NCBI RefSeq assembly: GCF_000422705.1
Contig: NZ_AUGO01000009.1
Location: 62,001 to 126,000, forward strand
Length of the DNA stretch: 64,000 nucleotides
Direction: 5' to 3'
Source: Flavobacterium soli DSM 19725
Lineage (GTDB): Bacteria > Bacteroidota > Bacteroidia > Flavobacteriales > Flavobacteriaceae
The notes under the pieces are model-generated. The model worked only from the letters and a program-made list of their open reading frames with translations, was not told where the DNA came from and searched no databases. This document shows positions 55,863-64,000 of the stretch, piece by piece (positions within the stretch are counted from its first letter, which is position 1; the number at the start of each line of letters is the position of its first letter). The position numbers and the translations under genes were made by a program.

Positions 55863-55897
55863 ATAAAAAATCCCAACGATAAACTATCATTGGGATT
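55863..55897 (-). terminator. Terminator of the cyclophilin-FKBP gene
   Basis: On the minus strand AATCCCAATGAT and ATCGTTGGGATT pair (one G-U) around a 5-to-6-base loop and run into TTTT, about 60 bases after the stop at 55956. Confidence 0.85.
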
Positions 55898-55955
55898 AGT
55901 ATTTTAGATTTTAGAGTTATACTTAGATTCAAATGCTCTTAACTCTACACTCGAA

Positions 55956-56888
55956 CTATTTAACGTCCATCAATTCAACATCAAAAATCAAGGTTGCATT
56001 TGGAGGAATAACGCCACCAGCTCCACGAGAACCATATCCTAAATGAGATGGAATCACGAAACGGGCCTTGTCGCCCACTTGCAACAAAGCGATTCCTTCA
56101 TCCCATCCTTCAATAACATTGCCTCTTCCTAAAGGAAACTCGATTGGTTTTTTTCTGGTATAAGATGAATCAAACACTTTTCCGTTTTCCAACTGACCTG
56201 AATAATGAACAGAAACCGTTTTACCATTTTCTGCTTTTTTACCATTTCCTTTTTGGATCATCTTATAACGCAATCCACTTTCCGTTTTATCAAAACCAGC
56301 AGCCAATTCTTCCATTTTCGCTTCGGCAGCCTCTCTTTCGGCAGCTTCACGTTTTGCACGAGAACCTTCAAAAGTTCTGAAAGCTTCAACAGCATTCCAT
56401 TTTTCAGCTTCTGCACCAACTCTCACGATTTCAACACTTTCTAAAGCATCACCTTGTGCAACACTATCCACAACATCCTGTCCTTCTACAACATGACCAA
56501 AAACTGTATGTTTGTTGTCCAACCAATCTGTTGGAATATGCGTGATGAAAAACTGAGAGCCATTCGTTCCAGGTCCAGAGTTTGCCATTGACAAAACACC
56601 TGGTCGGTTGTGCTTTAATGTTGGGTGAAATTCGTCATCAAATTTATAACCTGGATCTCCAGTTCCAGTTCCAAGAGGACAACCTCCTTGAATCATAAAA
56701 TCAGGAATAACTCGGTGAAAATTCAATCCGTTATAATAAGGAGTTCCTTGTGGTTTTGCTTTATTTTCAAGGTTTCCTTCAGCCAAAGCTACAAAGTTAC
56801 CTACAGTTCCTGGAGTCAAATCGTGTGTAAGTTTTACTAAAATCGACCCTTTTGGAGTATTGAATTTAGCATATATTCCGTTTTCCAT
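55956..56888 (-). CDS. Cyclophilin-FKBP fusion peptidylprolyl isomerase
   Basis: A 310-aa protein with two PPIase domains of unrelated fold. Residues 1-155 are a cyclophilin (GLNFHRVIPDFMIQGG, SMANSGPGTNGSQFFITH, HTVFGHVVEGQDVV). An Ala/Glu-rich helical linker (about 165-195) leads to an FKBP domain at 205-310 (VSVHYSGQLENGKVFDSSY, VIEGWDEGIALLQVGDKARF, IPSHLGYGSRGAGGVIPPNA). No signal peptide is visible, so it is probably cytoplasmic. Confidence 0.95.
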   Translation of the reverse strand: MENGIYAKFNTPKGSILVKLTHDLTPGTVGNFVALAEGNLENKAKPQGTPYYNGLNFHRVIPDFMIQGGCPLGTGTGDPGYKFDDEFHPTLKHNRPGVLSMANSGPGTNGSQFFITHIPTDWLDNKHTVFGHVVEGQDVVDSVAQGDALESVEIVRVGAEAEKWNAVEAFRTFEGSRAKREAAEREAAEAKMEELAAGFDKTESGLRYKMIQKGNGKKAENGKTVSVHYSGQLENGKVFDSSYTRKKPIEFPLGRGNVIEGWDEGIALLQVGDKARFVIPSHLGYGSRGAGGVIPPNATLIFDVELMDVK

Positions 56889-56913
56889 TGTTTGTTTTTT
56901 AAAAATTGAAGTG

Positions 56914-56921
56914 CAAATTTA
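56914..56921 (-). promoter_or_regulatory. -7 box for the cyclophilin-FKBP gene
   Basis: On the minus strand TAAATTTG matches TAnnTTTG, 26 bases before the ATG. It lies within 5 bases of the end of the upstream MFS gene, so the isomerase can be transcribed on its own. Confidence 0.5.
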
Positions 56922-56925
56922 CGAA

Positions 56926-58116
56926 TTAATTTTTTACTGATTCAGCCTTTAGCTTTTTAGATTTCGATTGATAAGTCGCTGCATAAACAATCAAGGCAAA
57001 AGCCGCCAAAAGCATACAGCCTAAAGTAACCGCTTGCCACTCGCCTATTTTCCAAAGCAACAATCCATAGGCTGAACCTAAAGCCGTTCCCAGAAAACTA
57101 AACGACATATAAACTGTATTCATCCTGTTTCTGGCTTCTGGAAGTATCGAATAGACCCGCGTTTGATTGGAAATATGAACCCCTTGCAGTCCTATATCAA
57201 TCAAAACGATTCCAACGATGATGCCGATGACACTGGATGCTGAAAAATAAAAAACGATGAAACTCATTAACATCAGTAAACAGCCATATCCAACGGCTAC
57301 CCTTGAATTGCCTTTGTCGCCAAGTTTTCCAACCAAGGGTGCTGCCAAAGCTCCAGAAGCACCAATGATTCCAAAAAGTCCTATTGTGGCGGTATTGAAC
57401 TCAAAAGGTTCCTCTGAAAGCAACAAAACCATTGTGGTCCAGAACGCTCCAAATTGAGCAAAACAAAACATATTAATCAAAGTTGCTTCTCGCAAAAGAG
57501 GTTGTGTTTTTATCAGTGTAAAAAGAGATTGTATTAACTTTCCATAAGACCCTTGAAAGTCAGGTTTATTGTAAGGAAACTGCTTTTGAATGACAAAAAA
57601 CAACAGCAAGCAAATTCCAGCCGCAATCCAAAACATCGAACGCCATCCCCAAATTTCTCCAATAAAACCGCTTAAAGTTCGGGATAATAAAATTCCAACC
57701 AATAATCCACTCATGATAGTTCCAACCACTTTTCCTCGCTTTTCGGGTTGGCTTAACGAAGCTGCCAATGGCAAAATGAGTTGTGGAACGATTGAAGTTG
57801 CTCCAATTAAAAAGGAGGCTATTTCTAAGATTAAAAAACTTTTTGCCGTTGCTGCAATGATCAAGGCAATAATTGAGGCAAAAGTGGTAATTAAAATTTG
57901 CTTTTTTCGTTCGATTTTATCACCCAATGGCACCATGAAAAACAAACCGATTGCATAACCAGCTTGAGTCAGGTAGGCAATTGTTCCAGCATTTGTTTCG
58001 GTGATTTTAAACTCTTGAGCAATCAGTACGATTAAAGGTTGGCAATAATATAAATTGGCAACGATTAGTCCAGTACAGGCTGCCATAAACAGCACTTTGG
58101 TGTTAGATAAATTCAT
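56926..58116 (-). CDS. MFS transporter (YnfM/sugar efflux-like DHA family)
   Basis: A 396-aa protein with 12 predicted helices. The motif-A equivalent between TM2 and TM3 is FMVPLGDKIERKKQI. Other segments include GWRSMFWIAAGICLLLFFVI and the central loop before TM7. Sequence type suggests a drug or metabolite efflux pump, but the substrate is unknown. Divergent from the SDR gene. Confidence 0.9.
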   Translation of the reverse strand: MNLSNTKVLFMAACTGLIVANLYYCQPLIVLIAQEFKITETNAGTIAYLTQAGYAIGLFFMVPLGDKIERKKQILITTFASIIALIIAATAKSFLILEIASFLIGATSIVPQLILPLAASLSQPEKRGKVVGTIMSGLLVGILLSRTLSGFIGEIWGWRSMFWIAAGICLLLFFVIQKQFPYNKPDFQGSYGKLIQSLFTLIKTQPLLREATLINMFCFAQFGAFWTTMVLLLSEEPFEFNTATIGLFGIIGASGALAAPLVGKLGDKGNSRVAVGYGCLLMLMSFIVFYFSASSVIGIIVGIVLIDIGLQGVHISNQTRVYSILPEARNRMNTVYMSFSFLGTALGSAYGLLLWKIGEWQAVTLGCMLLAAFALIVYAATYQSKSKKLKAESVKN

Positions 58117-58227
58117 TTTGCAAAAATAATCATCTAATTTTTTATGGGGATTCTATTCAACAATAATTTAACGTAAGTAAATTCATAAATTTCATTTAAA
58201 GCTAAACCTTAAAACATCCGATAGCCT

Positions 58228-58235
58228 TAAATTTG
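58228..58235 (+). promoter_or_regulatory. -7 box for the SDR gene
   Basis: TAAATTTG matches TAnnTTTG, 21 bases before the ATG at 58257, which it supports over the ATG-like start at 58233. Confidence 0.5.
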
Positions 58236-58256
58236 CATTTCAAAATAAAAATTAAA

Positions 58257-58976
58257 ATGGAAAACTTAAAAGGTAAAAAAGCAATTATAACAGGTGGTGG
58301 AAAAGGTTTGGGTAAAGCAACGGCAATCGCTTTCGCAAAAGAAGGAATTGACGTAGCCATCACAGGAAGAAATGAACAGAACTTAATTGACACGGTTGCT
58401 GAGCTAAAAGCTCTTGGTGTTGACGCCATTTATGAAAAATTTGACGTGGGCAATCATCAAGAAGTTCAAACTGCTGTTCAAAATATTATAAAGACATTCG
58501 GAACCGTTGATATTTTGGTAAACAATGCCGGAATCGCGGCTTTTGGAACCTTTATGGAAATGAGCCCTGAAAAATGGAACGACATCATGCAAACTAACGT
58601 GATGGGAATGTATTATGTCACAAAAGAAGTGCTGCCTCACTTAATTGCTAAAAATCAAGGCGACATCATCAATGTTTCGTCAACTGCCGGGCTTACAGGA
58701 AACGCCGGAACTTCTGCTTATTCAGCTTCAAAGTTTGCCGTAATAGGACTTTCGGAAGCCTTGATGAAAGAAGTCCGAAAAAATAATATCCGTGTTTCTA
58801 CTTTAACACCAAGTACGATTGCTTCGGATATGTCAATCGAATTGGGAATTGCCAAAAAAGATTCTGAAGATTCCGTTTTGCAACCCGAAGATTTTGCCGA
58901 ACTGATTGTTGCCAGTTTGCAATTACCTAGAAGAGCCATGTTGAAATCCGCTTCATTATGGTCAACTAATCCATAA
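58257..58976 (+). CDS. SDR family 3-ketoacyl-ACP reductase-like oxidoreductase
   Basis: A 239-aa classical short-chain dehydrogenase. It has cofactor motif TGGGKGLGKA, NNAGIAAFG, the catalytic Ser in NVSSTAGLTG, and Y-x-x-x-K in AYSASKFAVIG. The family includes FabG and many alcohol or sugar dehydrogenases; the isolated position gives no clue to the substrate, so FabG is not claimed. Confidence 0.9.
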   Translation: MENLKGKKAIITGGGKGLGKATAIAFAKEGIDVAITGRNEQNLIDTVAELKALGVDAIYEKFDVGNHQEVQTAVQNIIKTFGTVDILVNNAGIAAFGTFMEMSPEKWNDIMQTNVMGMYYVTKEVLPHLIAKNQGDIINVSSTAGLTGNAGTSAYSASKFAVIGLSEALMKEVRKNNIRVSTLTPSTIASDMSIELGIAKKDSEDSVLQPEDFAELIVASLQLPRRAMLKSASLWSTNP

Positions 58977-59001
58977 AAATAGCTGTTTGCAAAAAAAAAA
59001 C

Positions 59002-59061
59002 AGACACAAATTCCACAAATTTTCACGAATTGATTTGTGAAAATTCGTGGAATTCGTGTCT
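59002..59061. repeat. Long intergenic palindrome (60 bp)
   Basis: The arms AGACACAAATTCCACAAATT... and ...AATTCGTGGAATTCGTGTCT pair over 30 bases with about four mismatches and almost no loop. It is followed by a poly-A run on the plus strand and preceded by one, and could end SDR transcription. The word pattern differs from the other palindromes. Confidence 0.78.
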
Positions 59062-59108
59062 AAAAAAAAACATCAAAAAGTAAACTTTCTTTCAGTTCCG
59101 AAACTTCG

Positions 59109-59116
59109 TATCTTTG
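59109..59116 (+). promoter_or_regulatory. -7 box for trmD
   Basis: TATCTTTG matches TAnnTTTG, 18 bases before the ATG at 59135. Confidence 0.55.
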
Positions 59117-59134
59117 CCCCTTTCAAAATAAATT

Positions 59135-59812
59135 ATGAGAATCGACATCATCACCATCCTACCCGAGTTATTACGAAGTCCGTTTGAGGCATCTATTATG
59201 AAACGTGCCATCGACAAAGGTTTGGTGGAAGTCCATTTCCATAATTTGCGTGATTATACTACAAACAAGCAAAAAAGTGTTGATGACTATCAATTTGGCG
59301 GAGGAGCTGGAATGGTCATGATGGTGCAACCTATCGACGATTGCATCACAAAACTGAAAAGCGAAAGAACCTACGACGAAATCATCTACATGACACCAGA
59401 TGGCGAAACGTTGAACCAAAAAATGGCCAACACCATGTCGATGTATGAAAACATCATCATTTTGTGTGGACACTATAAAGGTGTAGATCAACGCGTTCGT
59501 GACCACTTTATTACTAAGGAAATCTCCATTGGCGATTATGTCTTGAGTGGTGGCGAATTGGGAGCTTTGGTTTTATCGGATGCCTTGATTCGTTTGATTC
59601 CAGGGGTTTTGAGCGATGAAACTTCAGCATTGACCGATAGTTTCCAAGATAATCTACTTTCAGGTCCAATTTACACTCGTCCCGCTGAATATAAAGGATG
59701 GAAAGTTCCAGAAGTGTTAACCAGTGGGCATTTTGCCAAAATCGACAAATGGAGAGAAGAAAAAGCCTATGAACACACAAAAAACAGAAGACCTGATTTG
59801 TTAGAAGAATAA
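59135..59812 (+). CDS. trmD: tRNA (guanine37-N1)-methyltransferase TrmD
   Basis: TrmD methylates G37 of tRNAs reading CNN codons to prevent frameshifting. The 225-aa SPOUT protein carries [48 protein letters not shown] and the C-terminal [21 protein letters not shown] PepSY-like gene separates it from rplS, its usual direct partner. Confidence 0.97.
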   Translation: MRIDIITILPELLRSPFEASIMKRAIDKGLVEVHFHNLRDYTTNKQKSVDDYQFGGGAGMVMMVQPIDDCITKLKSERTYDEIIYMTPDGETLNQKMANTMSMYENIIILCGHYKGVDQRVRDHFITKEISIGDYVLSGGELGALVLSDALIRLIPGVLSDETSALTDSFQDNLLSGPIYTRPAEYKGWKVPEVLTSGHFAKIDKWREEKAYEHTKNRRPDLLEE

Positions 59813-59893
59813 TAGTTTAATTTTTTCTTAAAGTTAGTGGATTCATTTTCAATTGGTTTGCATGATTATTAACTTTATATAAAAAATTAAATC

Positions 59894-60370
59894 ATGAAAA
59901 ATCTTATCAAACCTCTATTATTTTTACTCCTTTTTCAATTCACAAATTTATCTGCTCAGGATTTGGTTCAAAAAAAACCTGAAAAAAACATTCCATTCAT
60001 TGTGCAGCAATCTTTTGAGGCTAAGTTTCCCAACAATGATCCCATTTGGTTTTCTCAATATCAAGGCCGTTATAATGAACAATTGGTCTATGAAGGGAGA
60101 TTTATATTTGATAACCGCTACTCATCGGCAATTTATGATCGTGATGGCCAGTTGATTGCCTTTGCAGCAACAATTGAAGCATCTGAAATTCCAGAAAAAG
60201 CGATAGAGTACATGAAAAAAAATTATACCAACAGATCAATTACAGAGGCTATAATGGTAACCAGAGCTAAAGATGAGACAACAATTGAACTCGGAATCTA
60301 CATCGACAATCAAATGAGAATCATTGTTTTCGATAAAAAAGGAGAATTTATTAAAAGTACGCGAGGATAA
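59894..60370 (+). CDS. Secreted PepSY-like (DUF2874-type) protein
   Basis: A 158-aa protein with a signal peptide (cleavage near NLSA-Q). The mature part shows IVQQSFEAKFPNNDPIWFSQ, then a beta-rich IFDNRYSSAIYDRDGQLIAF and a second IPEKAIEYMKKNYTNRSIT unit. This is the tandem helix-plus-sheet pattern of DUF2874/PepSY-like putative periplasmic proteins. Function unknown. It sits between trmD and rplS. Confidence 0.8.
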   Translation: MKNLIKPLLFLLLFQFTNLSAQDLVQKKPEKNIPFIVQQSFEAKFPNNDPIWFSQYQGRYNEQLVYEGRFIFDNRYSSAIYDRDGQLIAFAATIEASEIPEKAIEYMKKNYTNRSITEAIMVTRAKDETTIELGIYIDNQMRIIVFDKKGEFIKSTRG

Positions 60371-60400
60371 ATAATCCATCAAAAAAAAGCCTGCTAAGCA

Positions 60401-60429
60401 TTGTTAATTGAAATTTTTAATTAATTTTG
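60401..60429 (+). promoter_or_regulatory. Promoter of rplS
   Basis: TTG (60401-60403) and TAATTTTG (60422-60429) are 18 bases apart, a good -33/-7 pair. Transcription would begin near 60433, leaving a leader of about 70 bases. Confidence 0.62.
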
Positions 60430-60433
60430 CACC

Positions 60434-60501
60434 CTCATTGGATCAACCTCTGGCGAAAACCGTGAATGTTGATTTGATTTAAACCATAAATTAGAAATAA
60501 A
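60434..60501 (+). promoter_or_regulatory. Candidate structured leader of rplS
   Basis: The leader contains ATCAAC and GTTGAT, which pair exactly and enclose about 20 bases (CTCTGGCGAAAACCGTGAAT) with a possible inner GG/CC stem and GAAAA-type loop. It resembles the small hairpins by which ribosomal proteins control their own mRNAs. No binding site is proven. Confidence 0.4.
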
Positions 60502-60852
60502 ATGGCAGATTTAATGAAATTCGTTCAAGACGAATTCGTAACAAGAAAAGATTTCCCTGTATTCGGAGCTGGAGACACTATCACAGTTTACTACGAAATT
60601 AAAGAGGGTGAAAAAACTAGAACACAGTTCTTCAAAGGAGTTGTAATCCAAAGAAGAGGTTCTGGAAATACAGAAACTTTTACTATCCGTAAAATGTCTG
60701 GAGCAGTTGGTGTAGAGCGTATCTTCCCAGTTAACTTGCCAGCTTTACAGAAAGTTGAAATCAACAAAAAAGGTGCAGTTCGTAGAGCTAGAATTTTCTA
60801 CTTCAGAGAACTTACTGGTAAAAAAGCAAAAATTAAAGACAAAAGAAGATAA
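60502..60852 (+). CDS. rplS: 50S ribosomal protein L19 (bL19)
   Basis: A 116-aa protein at the 30S-50S interface. It opens MADLMKFVQDEFV, then FPVFGAGDTITVYYEIKEGE, FFKGVVIQRRGSGNTETFTI and the basic C-terminal RAKLYYLREL-like ARIFYFRELTGKKAKIKDKR. It has its own promoter and a strong terminator. Confidence 0.98.
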   Translation: MADLMKFVQDEFVTRKDFPVFGAGDTITVYYEIKEGEKTRTQFFKGVVIQRRGSGNTETFTIRKMSGAVGVERIFPVNLPALQKVEINKKGAVRRARIFYFRELTGKKAKIKDKRR

Positions 60853-60871
60853 TCAATTGTCTGTTTCTTAT

Positions 60872-60907
60872 AAAAATCCCGATTCATTGAGTCGGGATTT
60901 TTTTTTT
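60872..60907 (+). terminator. Terminator of rplS
   Basis: AAAAATCCCGA and TCGGGATTTTT pair around a 9-to-10-base loop and continue into T residues, 20 bases after the stop. Confidence 0.92.
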
Positions 60908-60977
60908 GCTTTACAATTTTATCCCGAAGTTTCGGGAGCGAATCGTTCGGGCTTTTTCATCCCGAAGCTTCGGGACA

Positions 60978-61060
60978 TGTTCCTGCTGGATGCATTATCT
61001 TTTGTTCATCCCGAAGCTTCGGGACCAGAACAAAAGGATAGTTGCAACCATCAGGGCTAA
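60978..61060 (-). repeat. Structured repeat family, copy 2 (minus strand)
   Basis: On the minus strand AGCCCTGATGG, ACTATCCTTTTGTTC, a loop holding CCCGAAGCTTCGGG, GAACAAAAGATAATGC, then AGCAGGAACATG follow in the same order as in copies 1 and 3. The GAACAAAAG arms pair exactly. Confidence 0.6.
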
Positions 61061-61104
61061 AAAGCCAATCATTTTCCAGACGCTTGAGGAAAATGAGTGG
61101 CTTT

Positions 61105-61190
61105 CTAGCCCCGACATGAGGGAAAATCCTTTTTTATTTTTTGCTGCCAAAAATAAAAAAGATTTGGAAGGATGGCGGGAACATGGATTA
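61105..61190 (+). repeat. Structured repeat family, copy 3
   Basis: CTAGCCCCGACATGAGGG, AAAATCCTTTTTTATTTTT, loop GCTGCC, AAAAATAAAAAAGATTTGG, then GGATGGCGGGAACATG. It follows the block order of copy 1 and shares the GGAACATG ending with copy 2. Confidence 0.6.
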
Positions 61191-61344
61191 TTCTCTGCCC
61201 TAAACTTTCGCTCCTAAAAAATAAAATACGACATTAAATTACAGTCTAAATTGCTGATTTGTCATTTATTGAACCATAAATTGCCATATTCGCAAATCAA
61301 TCGTTTTCGTGAGGGTTCAATTCTGAATTTCGCACTCGTTTTAT

Positions 61345-61352
61345 TATATTTG
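61345..61352 (+). promoter_or_regulatory. -7 box for icd
   Basis: TATATTTG matches TAnnTTTG, 35 bases before the icd ATG. No TTG at ideal -33 spacing. Confidence 0.5.
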
Positions 61353-61369
61353 TAGCCCTTACAAAATAG

Positions 61370-63610
<2,241 letters not shown>

Positions 63611-63634
63611 TTCGGTAATTAAAAATAAATATTT

Positions 63635-63665
63635 AAAAAAAGACGGCTTTTAGGGTCGTCTTTTT
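63635..63665 (+). terminator. Terminator of icd
   Basis: AAAAAGACG and CGTCTTTTT pair around an 11-base loop, about 25 bases after the stop. Confidence 0.85.
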
Positions 63666-63691
63666 GCTCTTTAGCTGTTATAATAAATTAT

Positions 63692-64000
63692 ATGAGAAAA
63701 ACCTCGAAAGGATTAGTTGCTTTTTTATTTTTAATATTGACCAGTACAATCAGCTATGGTCAGTTAGGATTTTGTTTAGGAAGTAAAGGATTGCCTATTT
63801 TTACCGAAAATTTTGGTAGCGGAACTACTTTTGGACCTCAATTACCTGCTGGAACAACGTCTTATAATTATGTTTCGGGAACTCCCAATGATGGTGATTA
63901 TACCCTATCATCCCAAATTAACTTGAATCCTTCTTGGCACAATTCTCAAGATCATACCGTAGGTGATACCAATGGAAAATCATTGATTGTTAATGCTAGT
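63692..64000 (+). CDS. Secreted protein, N-terminal 103 codons (cut by right edge)
   Basis: The frame opens at an ATG at 63692 with a Lys/Arg start and a hydrophobic signal peptide (cleavage near SYG-Q), then GLPIFTENFGSGTTFGPQLP, and stays open to the window end. A mature start with E-N-F-G-x-G and Gly/Thr/Asn-rich sequence is common in large flavobacterial adhesin-like T9SS substrates. The C-terminal sorting domain would be outside the window, so this is inference. Confidence 0.7.
   Translation, partial: MRKTSKGLVAFLFLILTSTISYGQLGFCLGSKGLPIFTENFGSGTTFGPQLPAGTTSYNYVSGTPNDGDYTLSSQINLNPSWHNSQDHTVGDTNGKSLIVNAS

Larger units (their letters stand above)
60908..61344. other. Palindrome-rich non-coding island between rplS and icd
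   Basis: About 440 bases without a convincing gene. It holds three CCCGAAG(T/C)TTCGGG palindromes (60923-60936, 60961-60974, 61010-61023), two structured repeat copies facing opposite ways, and a hairpin AAAGCC...GGCTTT between them (about 61059-61104). Two open frames cross it but translate repeats. The last 130 bases are plain AT-rich sequence before the icd promoter. Confidence 0.75.

Noticed and set aside
60755-61217. Two overlapping open frames after rplS
   Set aside because: They read through the rplS end, its terminator and the CCCGAAGCTTCGGG palindromes; the peptides only reflect repeats and have no start context.

Overview
The window is AT-rich and reads as a continuous stretch of chromosome from a member of the Flavobacteriaceae, most likely Flavobacterium. 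Three things point there: TAnnTTTG promoter boxes in front of many genes (the Bacteroidetes -7 element), secreted proteins with a C-terminal type IX secretion (T9SS) sorting tail, and typical family choices such as monomeric isocitrate dehydrogenase, a fused E1 alpha/beta 2-oxoacid dehydrogenase, a long NusB and a PUR-like RNA-binding protein. Most genes are housekeeping or conserved hypothetical. I see no prophage, insertion sequence, CRISPR array or secretion-system island.

Layout. 1-2.8 kb: the N-terminal 932 codons of a TamB-like protein on the minus strand. 2.9-8.2 kb: a tight plus-strand run (tsaD, rsmE, a DUF4159 protein, an AI-2E-family exporter, a methyltransferase and a secreted protein). 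8.2-10.1 kb: a VanX-like dipeptidase, a secreted Lys-rich protein, then three minus-strand tRNA genes (Ser-GCT, Pro-TGG, Arg-TCT). A GIY-YIG gene and a broken tRNA lie downstream of them, and a 67-bp direct repeat is duplicated on both sides of the GIY-YIG gene. 10.4-19.8 kb: thiolase, NlpC/P60 hydrolase, a serine palmitoyltransferase/capnine-synthase-like enzyme, a T9SS cargo protein, a PAS-LuxR regulator, a NYN-LOTUS protein and RdgB. 19.9-31.2 kb: DEAD-box helicase, lipoproteins, TrmH-like methyltransferase, a zinc-less sirtuin, PurB, a CPA2 antiporter and GuaB. 31.2-43.6 kb: TPR histidine kinase, HMG-CoA lyase, PyrD, OsmC, the fused E1, an M23 peptidase cluster and an acyl-CoA oxidase-like enzyme. 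43.7-51.5 kb: PepT, the nusB/DUF1573/yajC operon, leucine dehydrogenase, an ABC exporter, the PUR-like protein and CsaA. 51.6-64 kb: a thioredoxin-like protein, glgA-glgC, a cyclophilin-FKBP fusion, an MFS transporter, an SDR, trmD, rplS, icd and the start of a secreted protein.

Functional links: thiolase, HMG-CoA lyase, leucine dehydrogenase and the fused E1 fit branched-chain amino-acid and acyl-CoA catabolism, though they are scattered. GlgC and GlgA make glycogen. PurB and GuaB serve purine synthesis, PyrD pyrimidine synthesis. TsaD, RsmE, TrmD, TrmH and CsaA act on tRNA or rRNA, or bind it.

The least explained material is intergenic. It comprises the GIY-YIG/tRNA rearrangement at 9.4-9.9 kb, three copies of a structured repeat (25.7 kb and two at 61 kb), five long near-perfect palindromes between genes, and a possible leader RNA before rplS. 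All calls come from reading the sequence. No database search was possible.
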